In this document: positions 20,206 to 33,130 of the stretch, piece after piece
How the letters are laid out: each line of letters begins with the position of its first letter
How positions within the stretch are numbered: position 1 is the stretch's first letter
DNA from: Hofstenia miamia
Lineage: Eukaryota > Xenacoelomorpha > Acoela
NCBI GenBank assembly: GCA_004352715.1
Contig: SCFE01000010.1
Coordinates: forward strand, 1,196,437 to 1,260,436
DNA: 64,000 nt
Direction of reading: 5' to 3'
Program-made: the position numbers and the translations under genes
The notes under the pieces: model-generated
Told to the model about the DNA's origin: nothing
Seen by the model: the letters and a program-made list of their open reading frames with translations, nothing else
The model's database searches: none

Positions 20206-22330
20206 TCCTTAAAACCCATTCGCATAAAGACAATAAATAAACCTAAGAGGGTAAAGGTAAGAATCCAACAGCATCCAATGAACCACCAGATCAGCAGCAA
20301 CTAAACCATGAGACTGTTGAAACCTAAATAAAAGCATTAAAAATATAAAACAAAATAAAACCTGTTATGAAGAATCCATCAGCAGCCTGAAAAACCTAAA
20401 CAAGAGCATTACTAAATTAAAACAAAAAGGTCATGCCCCATATAACCAGATTTTTTCCTGATCGGGAAATTAGCAGAATTTCCTAAAATTAAAAATTTTA
20501 CGCTTAAATTGTTGACTTTTACCACTGTTGAAGGTATAGCGCCAGTTTTCCGATTGGGAAAATTTTATCTCTTAGGGAAACAATGCTAAAAATATAATGC
20601 ATATGTATCTAGATGTAAAATTTGATTTAAAATCGATTGTTGGTGGTTTCAAGTCAATCGGATCAATATTGACTGAGATATTGATGTTTAAAGTTAGTCG
20701 GGAATTAATAAATTCTAGTCGCATTTTAGCGAGTCCCAGACGGTAAATTACGCGAGAAAAAATATAGTCAAAGGCAGTTTTACACTAAATATTTTTCTCT
20801 TAGGGAAACAAAGTTAAAATAGAAATGTAAATGTTTCTAGGTGTAAAATTTAATTTCCAATCGATTTAACATACTCCCAAGTCCGTAGCACCATTATTAA
20901 AGGAGGTATTCACGATTACTTTTTCAAATTTCAGTTTAAAAAGGTTGGGTTAATTCATAAAAAATCCCAAACGCAAACAAAATAGGCCATGTCTTAGACC
21001 ACTTATAAGTACTTTTCTAGATGTAGTTTTTAATTTGCAATCGAATAAAAGTACTGCGAATTCGGTAGCACCAATATTGTTTGAGATATTAGCGTTTATT
21101 TCAAAATTTGATATAGGATACAGCCTTCTGGGGCGTTAGGAAAATGCTAATATATCAGTCAATATTGGTGCTATAGACTTGGGACCAATTTTATTCGATT
21201 GCAAATTGAAAATTACATCTAGAAAAATAATTAGAAATGGGAAACTAACTTTGAAAAGATGCAAGCAATCTTATCTCACCAAATTTTTTTTCAGAGATGG
21301 CAAAACTTATATTTTTCTCAATAAGTTTGAATTAAATTATCTTGAAAATTGTTTTTTTACTTTTAAATGAAAATTAGTATCTGGAAAACTATTTGGATAG
21401 GTTCCTCACAAAAAATTTGACTATTTCTTTGAAAATTTAAAAATTTTTTTGGAAAAATTTGAATTTTTGGTAAAATTTGGGTATTTAATCCTTTATTACT
21501 CCGTCAATATTTCTTGGACTAGCAAATAAGTTAGTTATATCACTTTTAAATAAAAAATTGCATCTAGTAATGTTTGTTTTGTTAAATTTCATTCAATTTT
21601 TTAGGAGTTTTTTTAAAGAAATTTAAAAATTTTTTAAATTTAGATTTTTCAAGTATAAATTAAAAATTAAACTTTAAAATTCTCAGTGAATATTAACTAT
21701 ATGAAGTTGAAACTTTATAATTAGGATTATTAGAACATTATACACATGCACACTAATTTTTATGGCAATAGGATACATATTTCTTATACAAAAAGAATTT
21801 TTTAAAAATTGGGCTAGATATATGACACGGCTTTTACCCCTAAGTTAAATTGTCACTTCTCTGTCAATTTTAGAGCAACAACTTCGGTCCCTTAACAATT
21901 TTGGTCAGAAGGGTCGATAATTCAATTAACATTTGCTTTCAATTCTATGGGGAGTTTATATTACGAATCTATTAATTCCTCATACGCTTTTTCATCATGA
22001 TTATTTTTTTTTTTACTTAATAGCTTTATTTAACTCTGTATGCACATACATGAATATATACATATATACACAATATTTACAAATGACATATATATATATA
22101 TATACAAACATGAATTACACAAAGTCTAAATATGCTACAACTATTAATTAAAATAAACTAAAAACAAATAAAAACAAAAAAAACAAAATATTTACAGAAC
22201 GCTAAAAAGTTAAATACAAATGTAAACGCATTCGTGCACTATTGAATTTGCTTGACAAAGAGAGTCACTGATGTGGACCATTAAAAAACCGGGCCAAATT
22301 GTAATAAACATTTGGAAATTGTTTACAAAC
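20206..22330. repeat. AT-rich repeats and intergenic DNA, no gene
   Basis: 20210-20430 is unique-looking with a short duplicated phrase (gaagaatccaacagcatcc / gaagaatccatcagcagcc). 20575-20755 matches the repeat near 13195-13455. 20845-21225 carries three more pieces of the dispersed family (caatcgaataaaagtactgc and relatives). 21230-21700 is extremely A/T-rich. A (TA) tract lies near 22087-22104. No coding frame is convincing. Confidence 0.6.
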
Positions 22331-22379
22331 CTCTTATGAAGAGCCTAGATATAGCTTAAAAATACTTAGAAAACGTCTA

Positions 22380-22621
22380 TAAGAAATCTAGAAAACGTTT
22401 AGAAGACGTGTAGAAGACGTCTAGAAGACGTTTAGAAGACTTTTAGAAGACGTCAAGAAGACGTTTAGAAGACGTTTAGAAGACGTCTAGAAGACGTTTA
22501 GAAGACGTTTCAGAACATTATTTGGTGGACACTAGATGGCATTCAGCAACGTTTGTTAAGACGTCTTACAACGTGTTATACCATTATAAGAAGGGTATAA
22601 AACGTTTTATTGTTTATTGGG
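22380..22621. mobile_element. MITE with tandem agaagacgt core
   Basis: The right end is aaaacgttttattgtttattggg (terminal CCCAATAAAC on the other strand) at 22621. The interior has about eleven repeats of an 11-12-bp unit (tagaagacgttt/tagaagacgtc), then tttggtggacactagatggc, which is shared in inverted orientation with the copies at 35934-36147 and 58564-58776. The left terminus is not recognisable, so this copy may be truncated or recombined. Confidence 0.7.
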
Positions 22622-24002
22622 ATGAAAATAATTTTATGGCCTAAATAGATGTTTGCATATACAAATCAGAAATTGTATTATAATTGAGATTCCACAAATA
22701 CTCAAATGAATTTTATAAATGCATATGGAAATCTAATTATATTTTGATTTTAATGTCAGCAGATGCTTTCTGTTAATCCAAAATCCATGAGGCCAAAATA
22801 TAGTCTAAATTGGATCATATTCTAATTGCTGTAATTGAGATATTATAAAGACTCTTAGTTTTTAGGAAACATTTCTTTAGTGATCAAATAACTAATAAAT
22901 AGATTGCTTTCTTTGATCTGAACATACAGAAGCTATATGAGGCCAATTATACTCTCAAATCTGTAGATGTCAATGTTCTTTAGAGAAAACAATTCATATA
23001 GAAAGTCTCTTGAGTAGTTGGTGGGATTTTGCTTTTTTTCACTAAACAACAGAAATTTTCATGAAAAACAATCAATTAACTTTTGACAAAATGAAGTTTA
23101 GTAGATATCATCACTAGCAATATCTGATTTCCTCAATTTAGAAATGAAAATTCCAGTTTGCCTCATGCTAAGATTTAGCCTTACAACTAATGAATTCAAA
23201 TCCTTTCAGATGAATATATAAGATCTTGAGAATCTGTGTTAGAAAATCCAGTATCAGATTGGCTTACTTGTTCCTTGAACATTTTTTGTAGGTTAGACAT
23301 TTGTACTTTAATATCAAGATATTAAAGAAGAAAAGTTGGTGATCTTCAACTAGCCAGGATTCTAACATAGTATGGCAGCTGGAATATATTATTTGGGTTT
23401 CAATATCCAATACCCAAAAACATTTAATATGCTTCAGAATATTTTATTTGCCTCGACCCTATGTACGTTTGTAATGGGTTGATTTTCAATGTAACAATGA
23501 ATGCACACAAGTCTTGCATTTATAAGCAAAGTGCTTGAAATATGTCAATAAATTTTTTTCCCATCTTGACACCCAATGTGACCCTTCACGTCAGTGAAAC
23601 TGAGTTTAATGAATTATTGTTGAAAAATAATACCAGAGAAGGTATAATTTCAATGTTGCAATGCGTTGATAGTTCTAGACATTCACTGAACAATATGATG
23701 ATATGCAGGCTTTCAAAAAATTTAAAAATTAAATCTCTCAAAACTATGGTATTACATATAAAATGACATTCAAATCAACTAATTTTATACCACACTGTGT
23801 TATTTTTGGCATTGCCGGAAAATACCGGATCACATTAAATAATACTATTTCTCATAAAAACAAATCGATTGTAATTGTATGCCAGATTTTGATTCTCCAT
23901 TAAAGATTAACGTTTCTTTGCGTGGGAATCATTATTTGCTAAAGCCTACTACAAAATTGTATGTGGAAACACCAGTATAATAACTCCGTTGACAACGCAA
24001 TC

Positions 24003-24440
24003 AGAGACTGAAAATGTCTTAGTTACTCCATTGTTAAATCAAATTAAAATATCTTTTCCTGGAAGCGATGCTTAACCTTCAACTTTTTTGTAACATTTGT
24101 TTATAGGTGATACAAATAATACACATCCAAAAAATTTTTGCTCTAGCTGTTTCCTAGGATGAATAAATAATTAGCCCTAAATTTAGTATTTTGCGTCTTA
24201 ATACATGAAATTCTATTGCATATTTAGATTTAAAGCTTGATTACAAAATCCATACAAACAAATCTTCTAATTGAAAAATTTACTACAAAAATGGAAGGAG
24301 GTGCCACACGGTTAGTCTTTTAACTATAGTCAAAATTGCGCTTTTGCATTCTTTTGTCTATTAGTCAAATATTTTGACTAATAGTCAAAAGAGGTTTCTG
24401 CTCAAATTGCTTTGCATATACATGTACAAAAATTACATTT
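24003..24440. repeat. Direct repeat inside the long stretch, copy 1
   Basis: Starts gagactgaaaatgtcttagt and includes gtgccacacggttagtctt and gactaatagtcaaaagaggt near its end. It matches 25205-25556 in the same order with indels between the matching blocks. Confidence 0.8.
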
Positions 24441-24979
24441 CAACTTTAGGTAACGGAAGAACATTTCCGATTGGTGGACCTATTGGCGTCATCAGTGGGA
24501 ATTTTTGCAATAAACAATCAGTGAGCAACTCTTTGCAAATAGAACTCACTTCATTATTTTGATCAGTAGATCCTTTTAATATAAAGAAATGAATTGTGAA
24601 CAGTTTCTTCAAAATTTTTAATTTGTGAAAAATTATAATATGTCTGGTAAGCGAATTTTCAAAATAATTTATTCATGAATATTTGGACACCTTGAAATTG
24701 ACTGTTATATAAAAAAGGTTAAATTTAGCAAAAGAGATTTTTCACGATTTAAGAAAATACTACTTCAAAATTGTACTTTTAAAAATTTAAATTTTTGTTA
24801 AATTTGGCAGATTTTAATGCTTATTGTTATCATTTATAAACAAGACATTCACTCAGAGTTTAGCAAATGTTTAATTTAAATATGAATGACGGAGTGTCAT
24901 CCCCTTTGTTGGGCTTGTTTGTTTAAACAGCAATGTTTGAACATATTAGTAATATAATTTTCATGAAATGCATATAAAA

Positions 24980-25207
24980 GCGATGCTGAAGCAATCATTG
25001 TGAACATAAAACAACGTTGTTCAAAATATTGCTTTTTTATTCATAAAAGACAATCAAAAAGCAACCTAATGTGACGTTGTTGAAGCAAGGTTGTTTCAAC
25101 TAATGAAATTGTACCATTTCGAAGTTAAAACAACATTGTTTTTGATACATAAAACAACCAAATAACGCAAAACAACGTTTTTTCGACCTTAAATTGTTAT
25201 CTGGGCA
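24980..25207. mobile_element. Candidate MITE with acaacgttgtt motifs
   Basis: Contains several near-palindromic acaacgttgtt/aacaacatt elements on both strands and ends aaattgttatctgggc exactly where repeat copy 2 begins. The left end is not clear. Small size, palindromic content and the sharp junction suggest a MITE; unconfirmed. Confidence 0.35.
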
Positions 25208-25556
25208 GAGACTGAAAATGTTTAAGTTACTCCATTGTTAAATCAAATTGAAATATCTTTTACTGGAAGGGATGCTTAACATTCTTAACTTTTTTGTATC
25301 ATTAGTTTATAGGTGATACAAATAACACACACCTAAAAAATTTTCATAATCTCATTCATGTTACTTGGTATGAGTACAAGACCCAGGGCGGCATAGAGAA
25401 TTAAATATTAAAGGGAATGGGGGTGGCACACGGCTAGTCTGTTAATAGTCAAAATTGCGGTTTGGCATTCTTTTGCCTATTAGTCAAATAAATTGACTAA
25501 TAGTCAAAAGAGGTTTCTGCGTAAATTGCTTTGCATATACATGTACAAAAATTACA
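25205..25556. repeat. Direct repeat inside the long stretch, copy 2
   Basis: Second copy of 24003-24440. The shared end is caaattgctttgcatatacatgtac in longer form; part of copy 1 is missing in the middle. Confidence 0.8.
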
Positions 25557-28500
25557 AAGACCGGGCGCACACATCAGGGCAATGCCGAGCGAAAATTGAT
25601 TTAATTGCTCTTGAGAACGGCTACCCAGATGCGTGTGTTATCTTGGATACAGGAATCCACGGTTAAGTCGAATCGACTCGGACCAATGAAATAATCCGAC
25701 TTACAAGAAATCCGAGATATAATTTTAGGGGATTTGACTTGTACTAGTTCCGCGAAAACCGAGATTTATGATAGCGTAACTTTTGTTCAAACAATATGAT
25801 GGCTGTTATGAAAGAATTTGTTTTGAAAATATTGAAAATAAACTCTGCTGGAATAAAAATTACTCATGTATTCTTATGTTTTACAGTATTTTTATTACAG
25901 AAATAATTCGATTCAATAACTAATATTTTGACCAATTTTATTATAATTTCTAGGGACATTTTTTAATGTTTTAACCCATTCTATTGTCAACACTTAGGGT
26001 TATTTTAGATAGAATTCGAAAACTAAATTTTTCCCATGTTTTAGTGATATATATTATAACGTTTTCTAGGAATACTATTTTTACGATTTTTACAATAATT
26101 TTTTATATTCCTTTATTTCACACATCATATAAATCAGGGAGTTGTCATTTTAACATCATCTAATTTTACTTGAAGGATTATGGAAAGAAATATCAAGCAA
26201 TTATTTAGCTCATCACCTGTATTAAATACCAGAGCTTTTATTTTAATTTAAGCACCTGTTTCAGTGAACATAATATATGTAAGTATAAGCAACATTTGAC
26301 ATTGTTTAACTTAAATGTACATGCATAATCTTAATTTTGAAGATGCAAAAAGAGATATTTCTTCATGTTACTGTCATTGGGGTCACGGTAAATGTGGGGC
26401 CTGGTGCGGGATGTCAATTCGTTGCTCCAACTCAAAAACTCCCAAATTTATGTGTTAAATTTTTACTAACCGCTTTGATGTATAGTAAACATTTTGTACA
26501 TTTATAACTATTGGACCTACAAAATAATCTAAAATTGTTTATTAAAGATTTTATTCTAACATTGGGGTTCAATTTTTGGCTGTTTATATAATTATTTTGT
26601 TATTTTGATTTGTTCGAAACTTGTGGCCCCGAAATTGTTTAAATTTGCTTATAATAAGTTTTATTTCTATCTTTGCAGAGTAAAAAATTGTATTGCCCGA
26701 TGCGGTCCCACCCTCTCAGTGACGCCACTTGTAACTATGAAATGGTTACAATCAATGAGATAGAAAAATTTCCTTAAAAATTTGTATTTGCATAATGTTA
26801 TTCGAACTAATTACAGTAATTGATCAACACACTACGCATTCCTACATAAGTAATTAAAGAACTTCTTAGGGTCTTCATGTTCACACAATCTATCTAGAAT
26901 GGTACCTTACGCCTTTCTGGTAATTAATTTATTACCGTAAGACATGTTGTGTCTTAATGAAATCCATTTTAAAATGAGTGATTGAGCGATTAAAAATCAC
27001 TAGTGCGCGCTTGATAAAATTTTGATAAACTATTTTGTAAATTATTTAGTTTTAATTTAAATAATCAACAGTGCGCGCTTAGCCTAAATGCAATCAAGAT
27101 TGAAAGGTGTGGTAAAAATAAAATCTATACATTATATTTATGCTGCTCGTATTATATTGAATCATCTCTTGGTTTTACAACACCATTAATATTTTTAGTA
27201 TGAAATTAAATAGCTCTAAATTAATAGCAAACATCAAGTGCTTAAAAATTACAAACACTGTATAAGCATTAAATTTATTGTTATATTTAAAAAAAGTAGC
27301 AAATATAAAGTTAAAAAAGATATTTTTTCATTTTGAAATATTAAAACAAAAGTTCTTTGAAACACAATCATAACATTAATTACATAATTAAATAGCATTT
27401 GAAAAAATATAGTTCACTATTGGAACTACAATTTGTATAGTTGAACGTTGTTTATTAAGGAGAAGGGAAAGGAACTATGTTACTATTGGAGGGACTGAAT
27501 TGAATTAATCCCAGTCAATTTTTGGGATATCAGATTCAAGTTAGTAAACCAAGAGCACATAGCAGCAATATAACCGTTAGTTTCTATTTATCACTTTAGT
27601 TAATATTCAAAGATTTTCTACAAATGATGTTTTTTGCTATTCAATTAATTTTATTTAACAAAATAAAGTTTAGAATTTCCTTGAAAAAATAGGTTTTTCA
27701 TTTATATTTCAAATGATCCCACATAGGAACATTTAACATTTTAAATTGATACAACATTGACAAATAACATTTTTTACTTCAATGTAGCCACCCATGTAGC
27801 TGCCACCAGTGATCCTCTGGTAGGAATGAGTGGAATGAGCGGCCACTAGTTGACCACTGGTGGACGTCTAGTGTCATCTTTTAATAATAAATGATTTATG
27901 AGCTAATGCTTGTAAGTAAAGTATTATTCATTATTATGCTTCTTAGATCTCATAAATGTGTAAAATTAATTGTGAAGAGATTTTTTGAAATTTTCTGCTT
28001 CCAAAAATTATAACATATATGTGCTGAATGAAATTTCAAAATAATTTATGCATGGTTATTCCCGGATCTTGAAATTAATGTCTATATGAGTACTCAAAAT
28101 TGGGCAAATATTTTTATTTATTGGAAAAAAATAATGTTCTAGCAAATCGAGAATATATTTTATGAAATTGAAAATCAAAATTAACAGTATCAATGGCACA
28201 TTTTTATATGCTTGTTGTTATTGCTACTTTGTTTAGGGCTTGATTGATCTGTGTCACGATGTAATTTAACATATGGGAACCAGAATTTAGTGTAAAAATA
28301 TAGTCGAATGGAACATTTTAAGTAAATTTTCCATAATAGTAATAATAATATAAATAATGACAATATTAATAATATTAATGTACTTTATTATATATTTTCA
28401 AAAATCAAAAAAACTGTATATTTGTTAAAGATTTTTTTACAATGAAAGACTTGTAAAATATATCTTGAGTAACTGATATTCTAGCAGATCGAGAATATAT

Positions 28501-28778
28501 TTTTTGAAACAAAAGAGAATGAACAACACAAATATCAGTATCAATGACACATTTATAGTAAGCATTTTAGAGTTATTGCCCTCTAATATCAATTTTTACT
28601 TACGCCATTATCCAAACAAAAATTTTCCTGAGTTTGTAATCTAAGCAAACATGATCAGATCATATCTAATCTGAGCTAAAAATAAATAATCCAAAGTTAT
28701 GGCTACTTCAGGTAAGAAAAACCATGTAGTAACATATTTAAAGACGTTTGCATAAATATTAATATTCAAAACACGCAC

Positions 28779-29053
28779 CCGAATAATATAATAGCATTTG
28801 CAGAGATGCAAGCCGCAAAAATAAACAACGTTCGAATATGTTTCTTAATGTTTAGGACCAACAAGGTAGAAGAAGCGACAAATTGACCAATCGTAAACAT
28901 TGCCATTGTAAAGGCCATCATGGTTTGGGAAGTTCCATGAACCTTCATCGCACGCAATGGATAGATCGGCCCAACAATCGATTCATTTACACCTTCCGAG
29001 AAGAAAACAAGAACTAAGCCTAATAAACCAAAAAAAGTTGTTGCTCTATTCAT
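28779..29053 (-). CDS. MFS transporter exon 1, orphan copy
   Basis: Encodes the first 91 residues of a major facilitator transporter, MNRATTFFGLLGLVLVFF onward: TM1 about residues 7-25, an outer-loop segment GVNESIVGPIYPLR, TM2 about 43-65, TM3 about 73-91. The donor GG|gtgcgtg is at 28778-28777. It differs from the 40855-41129 exon 1 at only a few residues (A4V, T6S, E20K, V27I). No exon 2 lies downstream on the minus strand in the window. The exon 2 at 30260-30799 is on the wrong side, so it must belong to another copy or reflect a scaffolding error. Confidence 0.8.
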
Positions 29054-29259
29054 TTTTGTGAAGATCTATTCTTTTGACAATTGGCAAGCTATTGCAATTG
29101 TCTGCTTAGACAAGTGAAACAACTTGGAACAGCTTAATGTGCTTTGAACGTACGTAATCTATTGCATGAGTGTTTACTCATGTGATGTATTCACCACCAA
29201 ACATTGAAGTTTGTTATTAGTTTGAAATCTTGAATATGAATTATTCCAAATTTTATCAA

Positions 29260-30259
29260 NNNNNNNNNNNNNNNNNNNNNNNNNNNNNNNNNNNNNNNNN
29301 NNNNNNNNNNNNNNNNNNNNNNNNNNNNNNNNNNNNNNNNNNNNNNNNNNNNNNNNNNNNNNNNNNNNNNNNNNNNNNNNNNNNNNNNNNNNNNNNNNNN
29401 NNNNNNNNNNNNNNNNNNNNNNNNNNNNNNNNNNNNNNNNNNNNNNNNNNNNNNNNNNNNNNNNNNNNNNNNNNNNNNNNNNNNNNNNNNNNNNNNNNNN
29501 NNNNNNNNNNNNNNNNNNNNNNNNNNNNNNNNNNNNNNNNNNNNNNNNNNNNNNNNNNNNNNNNNNNNNNNNNNNNNNNNNNNNNNNNNNNNNNNNNNNN
29601 NNNNNNNNNNNNNNNNNNNNNNNNNNNNNNNNNNNNNNNNNNNNNNNNNNNNNNNNNNNNNNNNNNNNNNNNNNNNNNNNNNNNNNNNNNNNNNNNNNNN
29701 NNNNNNNNNNNNNNNNNNNNNNNNNNNNNNNNNNNNNNNNNNNNNNNNNNNNNNNNNNNNNNNNNNNNNNNNNNNNNNNNNNNNNNNNNNNNNNNNNNNN
29801 NNNNNNNNNNNNNNNNNNNNNNNNNNNNNNNNNNNNNNNNNNNNNNNNNNNNNNNNNNNNNNNNNNNNNNNNNNNNNNNNNNNNNNNNNNNNNNNNNNNN
29901 NNNNNNNNNNNNNNNNNNNNNNNNNNNNNNNNNNNNNNNNNNNNNNNNNNNNNNNNNNNNNNNNNNNNNNNNNNNNNNNNNNNNNNNNNNNNNNNNNNNN
30001 NNNNNNNNNNNNNNNNNNNNNNNNNNNNNNNNNNNNNNNNNNNNNNNNNNNNNNNNNNNNNNNNNNNNNNNNNNNNNNNNNNNNNNNNNNNNNNNNNNNN
30101 NNNNNNNNNNNNNNNNNNNNNNNNNNNNNNNNNNNNNNNNNNNNNNNNNNNNNNNNNNNNNNNNNNNNNNNNNNNNNNNNNNNNNNNNNNNNNNNNNNNN
30201 NNNNNNNNNNNNNNNNNNNNNNNNNNNNNNNNNNNNNNNNNNNNNNNNNNNNNNNNNNN
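29260..30259. other. Assembly gap (1000 N)
   Basis: Exactly 1000 N, which suggests a scaffold join of unknown true length. It lies between the upstream flank of one transporter copy and the cut exon 2 of another. Confidence 1.
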
Positions 30260-30799
30260 AAACTTGAAGGCATCATTGGGATTGAACAAAGAAGATAAGC
30301 TGTAATTAACTCTTCATCATTTAATTCAATAGTGTTCTTGAAAAAATTTGCTAAAACTCCATCAAAATAACCATATGTTACATTTGCATAAAATGCATTC
30401 AACAAGAGAACAACAACACGAATATCTTTGAAGAAGCTAAAATATGAATCATCAGTTCCGCCTAATTCATCAATATTTTGTGGTAAACCTTTAGCCTTTT
30501 GAAAAGCCATGGCTAGGCATGGAATGACCATTATTAATTCTAAGACACCACAGATGTAAAACGGTGTTGAATAATTGAAATTCTGAGAAAAAAACAACGA
30601 AATTTGAGGTCCAACAGTTATACCAAAATAGAAAAAAGGAAGAAAAGCATTTGATATTTTTTTTCCAATTTCGTCAAAGTAAATATTCATCATTGTAAAT
30701 GCCAGTGACCAGACAACACCTGCACTGAAGCCAACAATGAAACGCATAATTATGCTCAATAAGTTGTAGGCAATAAGATTGTTAAAGGTATCGACATAT
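30260..30799 (-). CDS. MFS transporter exon 2, cut by gap
   Basis: Starts after the acceptor catttag at 30800 with YVDTFNNLIAYNLLS and runs through TM4-TM8 to SIPMMPSS, where the gap begins. It is nearly identical to the exon 2 at 61445-62450 (two changes seen: ND for NE, CS for SS), and differs more from the 37875-38880 copy. Its exon 1 should lie at higher coordinates. None is visible before the next gap (31447-32446), which may hide it. See the complete copy for family and function. Confidence 0.8.
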
Positions 30800-31370
30800 C
30801 TAAATGATATCATTTTCAATAAATAAATTATATATTATATAATTAACATTAATTTTATCAAAGCTTCAAATGTATTCTCCTATAGTTTATTGCTACAATT
30901 CAATGATAGAACCTATTTTAACAAGTTGATTAAAGGTAAATCCAATACTATATATATTTATGATCACATTTTTATGATTATTTTCGTAAAGAATACAATC
31001 AACATATTTTACAGTTCACATTGATAAATCTAACAAACATTATTTGTTTAGCTACATCGTGTGCCATCACCTATAAATAATCTCAATCTTGCCTTTTAAG
31101 TGCCATGGCTGACGTGGATAGACACAAGATGAAACATGATTTCAAAGCATGCATGAATGCCATGGCATTCGACCAGAGATAGCACGCTTTAAATGCCATG
31201 AAATTGGAATAACAGTTGTAACTAAGATAAATTACACTGTGCGACAAAAATTTTTTTTCTTAGCTGAGTACAATATTTCGGGGTTGCTCGTCGATTTGAT
31301 ATTGCTAAAAACGAATTTAATGTCATTTTCTCAGTAGAAACAATACTTTTGGAAATATCATGAAAATATG
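30800..31370 (-). other. Transporter intron, exon-2 side
   Basis: Homologous to 38881-39590 and 62451-63005. It diverges from both after ggaaatatcat at about 31361, where it continues into the sequence that also follows the MITE at 22622. Confidence 0.75.
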
Positions 31371-31446
31371 TGAATGGCCTAAATAGATGTTTGCATATAC
31401 AAATCAGAAATTTTATTATAATTGAGATTCCAAAAATCATCATATG

Positions 31447-32446
31447 NNNNNNNNNNNNNNNNNNNNNNNNNNNNNNNNNNNNNNNNNNNNNNNNNNNNNN
31501 NNNNNNNNNNNNNNNNNNNNNNNNNNNNNNNNNNNNNNNNNNNNNNNNNNNNNNNNNNNNNNNNNNNNNNNNNNNNNNNNNNNNNNNNNNNNNNNNNNNN
31601 NNNNNNNNNNNNNNNNNNNNNNNNNNNNNNNNNNNNNNNNNNNNNNNNNNNNNNNNNNNNNNNNNNNNNNNNNNNNNNNNNNNNNNNNNNNNNNNNNNNN
31701 NNNNNNNNNNNNNNNNNNNNNNNNNNNNNNNNNNNNNNNNNNNNNNNNNNNNNNNNNNNNNNNNNNNNNNNNNNNNNNNNNNNNNNNNNNNNNNNNNNNN
31801 NNNNNNNNNNNNNNNNNNNNNNNNNNNNNNNNNNNNNNNNNNNNNNNNNNNNNNNNNNNNNNNNNNNNNNNNNNNNNNNNNNNNNNNNNNNNNNNNNNNN
31901 NNNNNNNNNNNNNNNNNNNNNNNNNNNNNNNNNNNNNNNNNNNNNNNNNNNNNNNNNNNNNNNNNNNNNNNNNNNNNNNNNNNNNNNNNNNNNNNNNNNN
32001 NNNNNNNNNNNNNNNNNNNNNNNNNNNNNNNNNNNNNNNNNNNNNNNNNNNNNNNNNNNNNNNNNNNNNNNNNNNNNNNNNNNNNNNNNNNNNNNNNNNN
32101 NNNNNNNNNNNNNNNNNNNNNNNNNNNNNNNNNNNNNNNNNNNNNNNNNNNNNNNNNNNNNNNNNNNNNNNNNNNNNNNNNNNNNNNNNNNNNNNNNNNN
32201 NNNNNNNNNNNNNNNNNNNNNNNNNNNNNNNNNNNNNNNNNNNNNNNNNNNNNNNNNNNNNNNNNNNNNNNNNNNNNNNNNNNNNNNNNNNNNNNNNNNN
32301 NNNNNNNNNNNNNNNNNNNNNNNNNNNNNNNNNNNNNNNNNNNNNNNNNNNNNNNNNNNNNNNNNNNNNNNNNNNNNNNNNNNNNNNNNNNNNNNNNNNN
32401 NNNNNNNNNNNNNNNNNNNNNNNNNNNNNNNNNNNNNNNNNNNNNN
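31447..32446. other. Assembly gap (1000 N)
   Basis: Exactly 1000 N; probably a placeholder. Open frames of about 340-410 residues across it are artefacts. Confidence 1.
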
Positions 32447-32835
32447 AAATTCAGGCATGACAAGGTGGGAAGAATAGTTCACTGGAGTTTGAGCAGGCAG
32501 CATGGGTTAGAAGCAGGAGACAAGTGGTATGAGCACAAGCCACAGGGCGTCATAGAAAATGAGAAGGTTAAGATACTGTGAGACTTCAACGTACAGACAA
32601 GCAAGGTAATAGAAGCACGAAGGCCCACATAGTAGTAGTGGACAAAGAGAAAAGTTGGGAACAGTGATAGATATAGAAGTACCAAAGGACAGGAATGTAG
32701 AAAGCAAGGAGAAAGAGAAGATAGACAAGTATAGAGAGTATGGCAGAGGAAATAGAAAGGCTGTGGAAATTGAAGAAGGTCAAAGTAGTCCCAGTAGTTG
32801 TAGGAGCACTAGGAGCAGTGAGTAAGAAGCATAAA
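32447..32835 (+). mobile_element. LINE fragment, C-terminal nuclease-like region
   Basis: Translation in pieces gives KFRHDKVGRIVHWSLSRQHG, KWYEHKPQGVIENEKVKIL, then after a stop DFNVQT...EARRPT and a VVVDKE...IDIEVPKDRN stretch, broken by stops. The RRPx...VVVDK...IDI pattern resembles the PD-(D/E)xK segment of restriction-like-endonuclease LINEs, which normally follows a CCHC motif. The final EKEKIDKYRE part matches 55078-55120. Decayed, and 5'-truncated at the gap. Confidence 0.6.
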
Positions 32836-33130
32836 AGATAAATTTAAAGAATATCAACTTTCGGTATACTTGGGAGGCAGGTCTAGTGGAAAGCCATCGT
32901 TTCGTTTCATCTGCAATAAGAACAACACCCTTTTCTAAGTTGTAAAAACGATCACATTAGCTTCTTTGAGACAAAAAAAATCAACTATAAATTATATTAC
33001 TTACATTGTATTTTAAAAAAATTGTATTCATTATTTGCAATAATATACAGAAGAATATTCCGCCACTCAAAGTAGCACCACTGCTATGCAAAACTATATA
33101 AAACACCCTCTTCATTTTTTTGATTTANAT
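32836..33130. repeat. Duplicated block, copy A
   Basis: Begins gataaatttaaagaatatcaac and matches 55736-56010, including tggaaagccatcgtttcgtt. Relative to the second copy, the DNA corresponding to 55215-55735 is missing at the junction. Part of the larger 23-kb-spaced duplication. Confidence 0.85.

Larger units (their letters stand above)
22622..27490. other. Long gene-poor stretch, probably intron of the 28-kb transporter copy
   Basis: Its first bases (gaaaataattttatggcctaa...) match 31361-31446, which follows transporter intron sequence there. Its last bases join, at about 27486, intron sequence shared with 39591 onward. I infer that it lies, or once lay, inside the transporter intron. It includes a direct repeat (24003-24440 and 25205-25556) and a possible second MITE (about 24980-25207). 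No supported gene is present. Confidence 0.45.

Noticed and set aside
29174-32581. Open frames of 340-540 residues across N runs
   Set aside because: They are open only because N was translated as X; real sequence covers just the ends. The transporter part (30260-30799) is reported separately.
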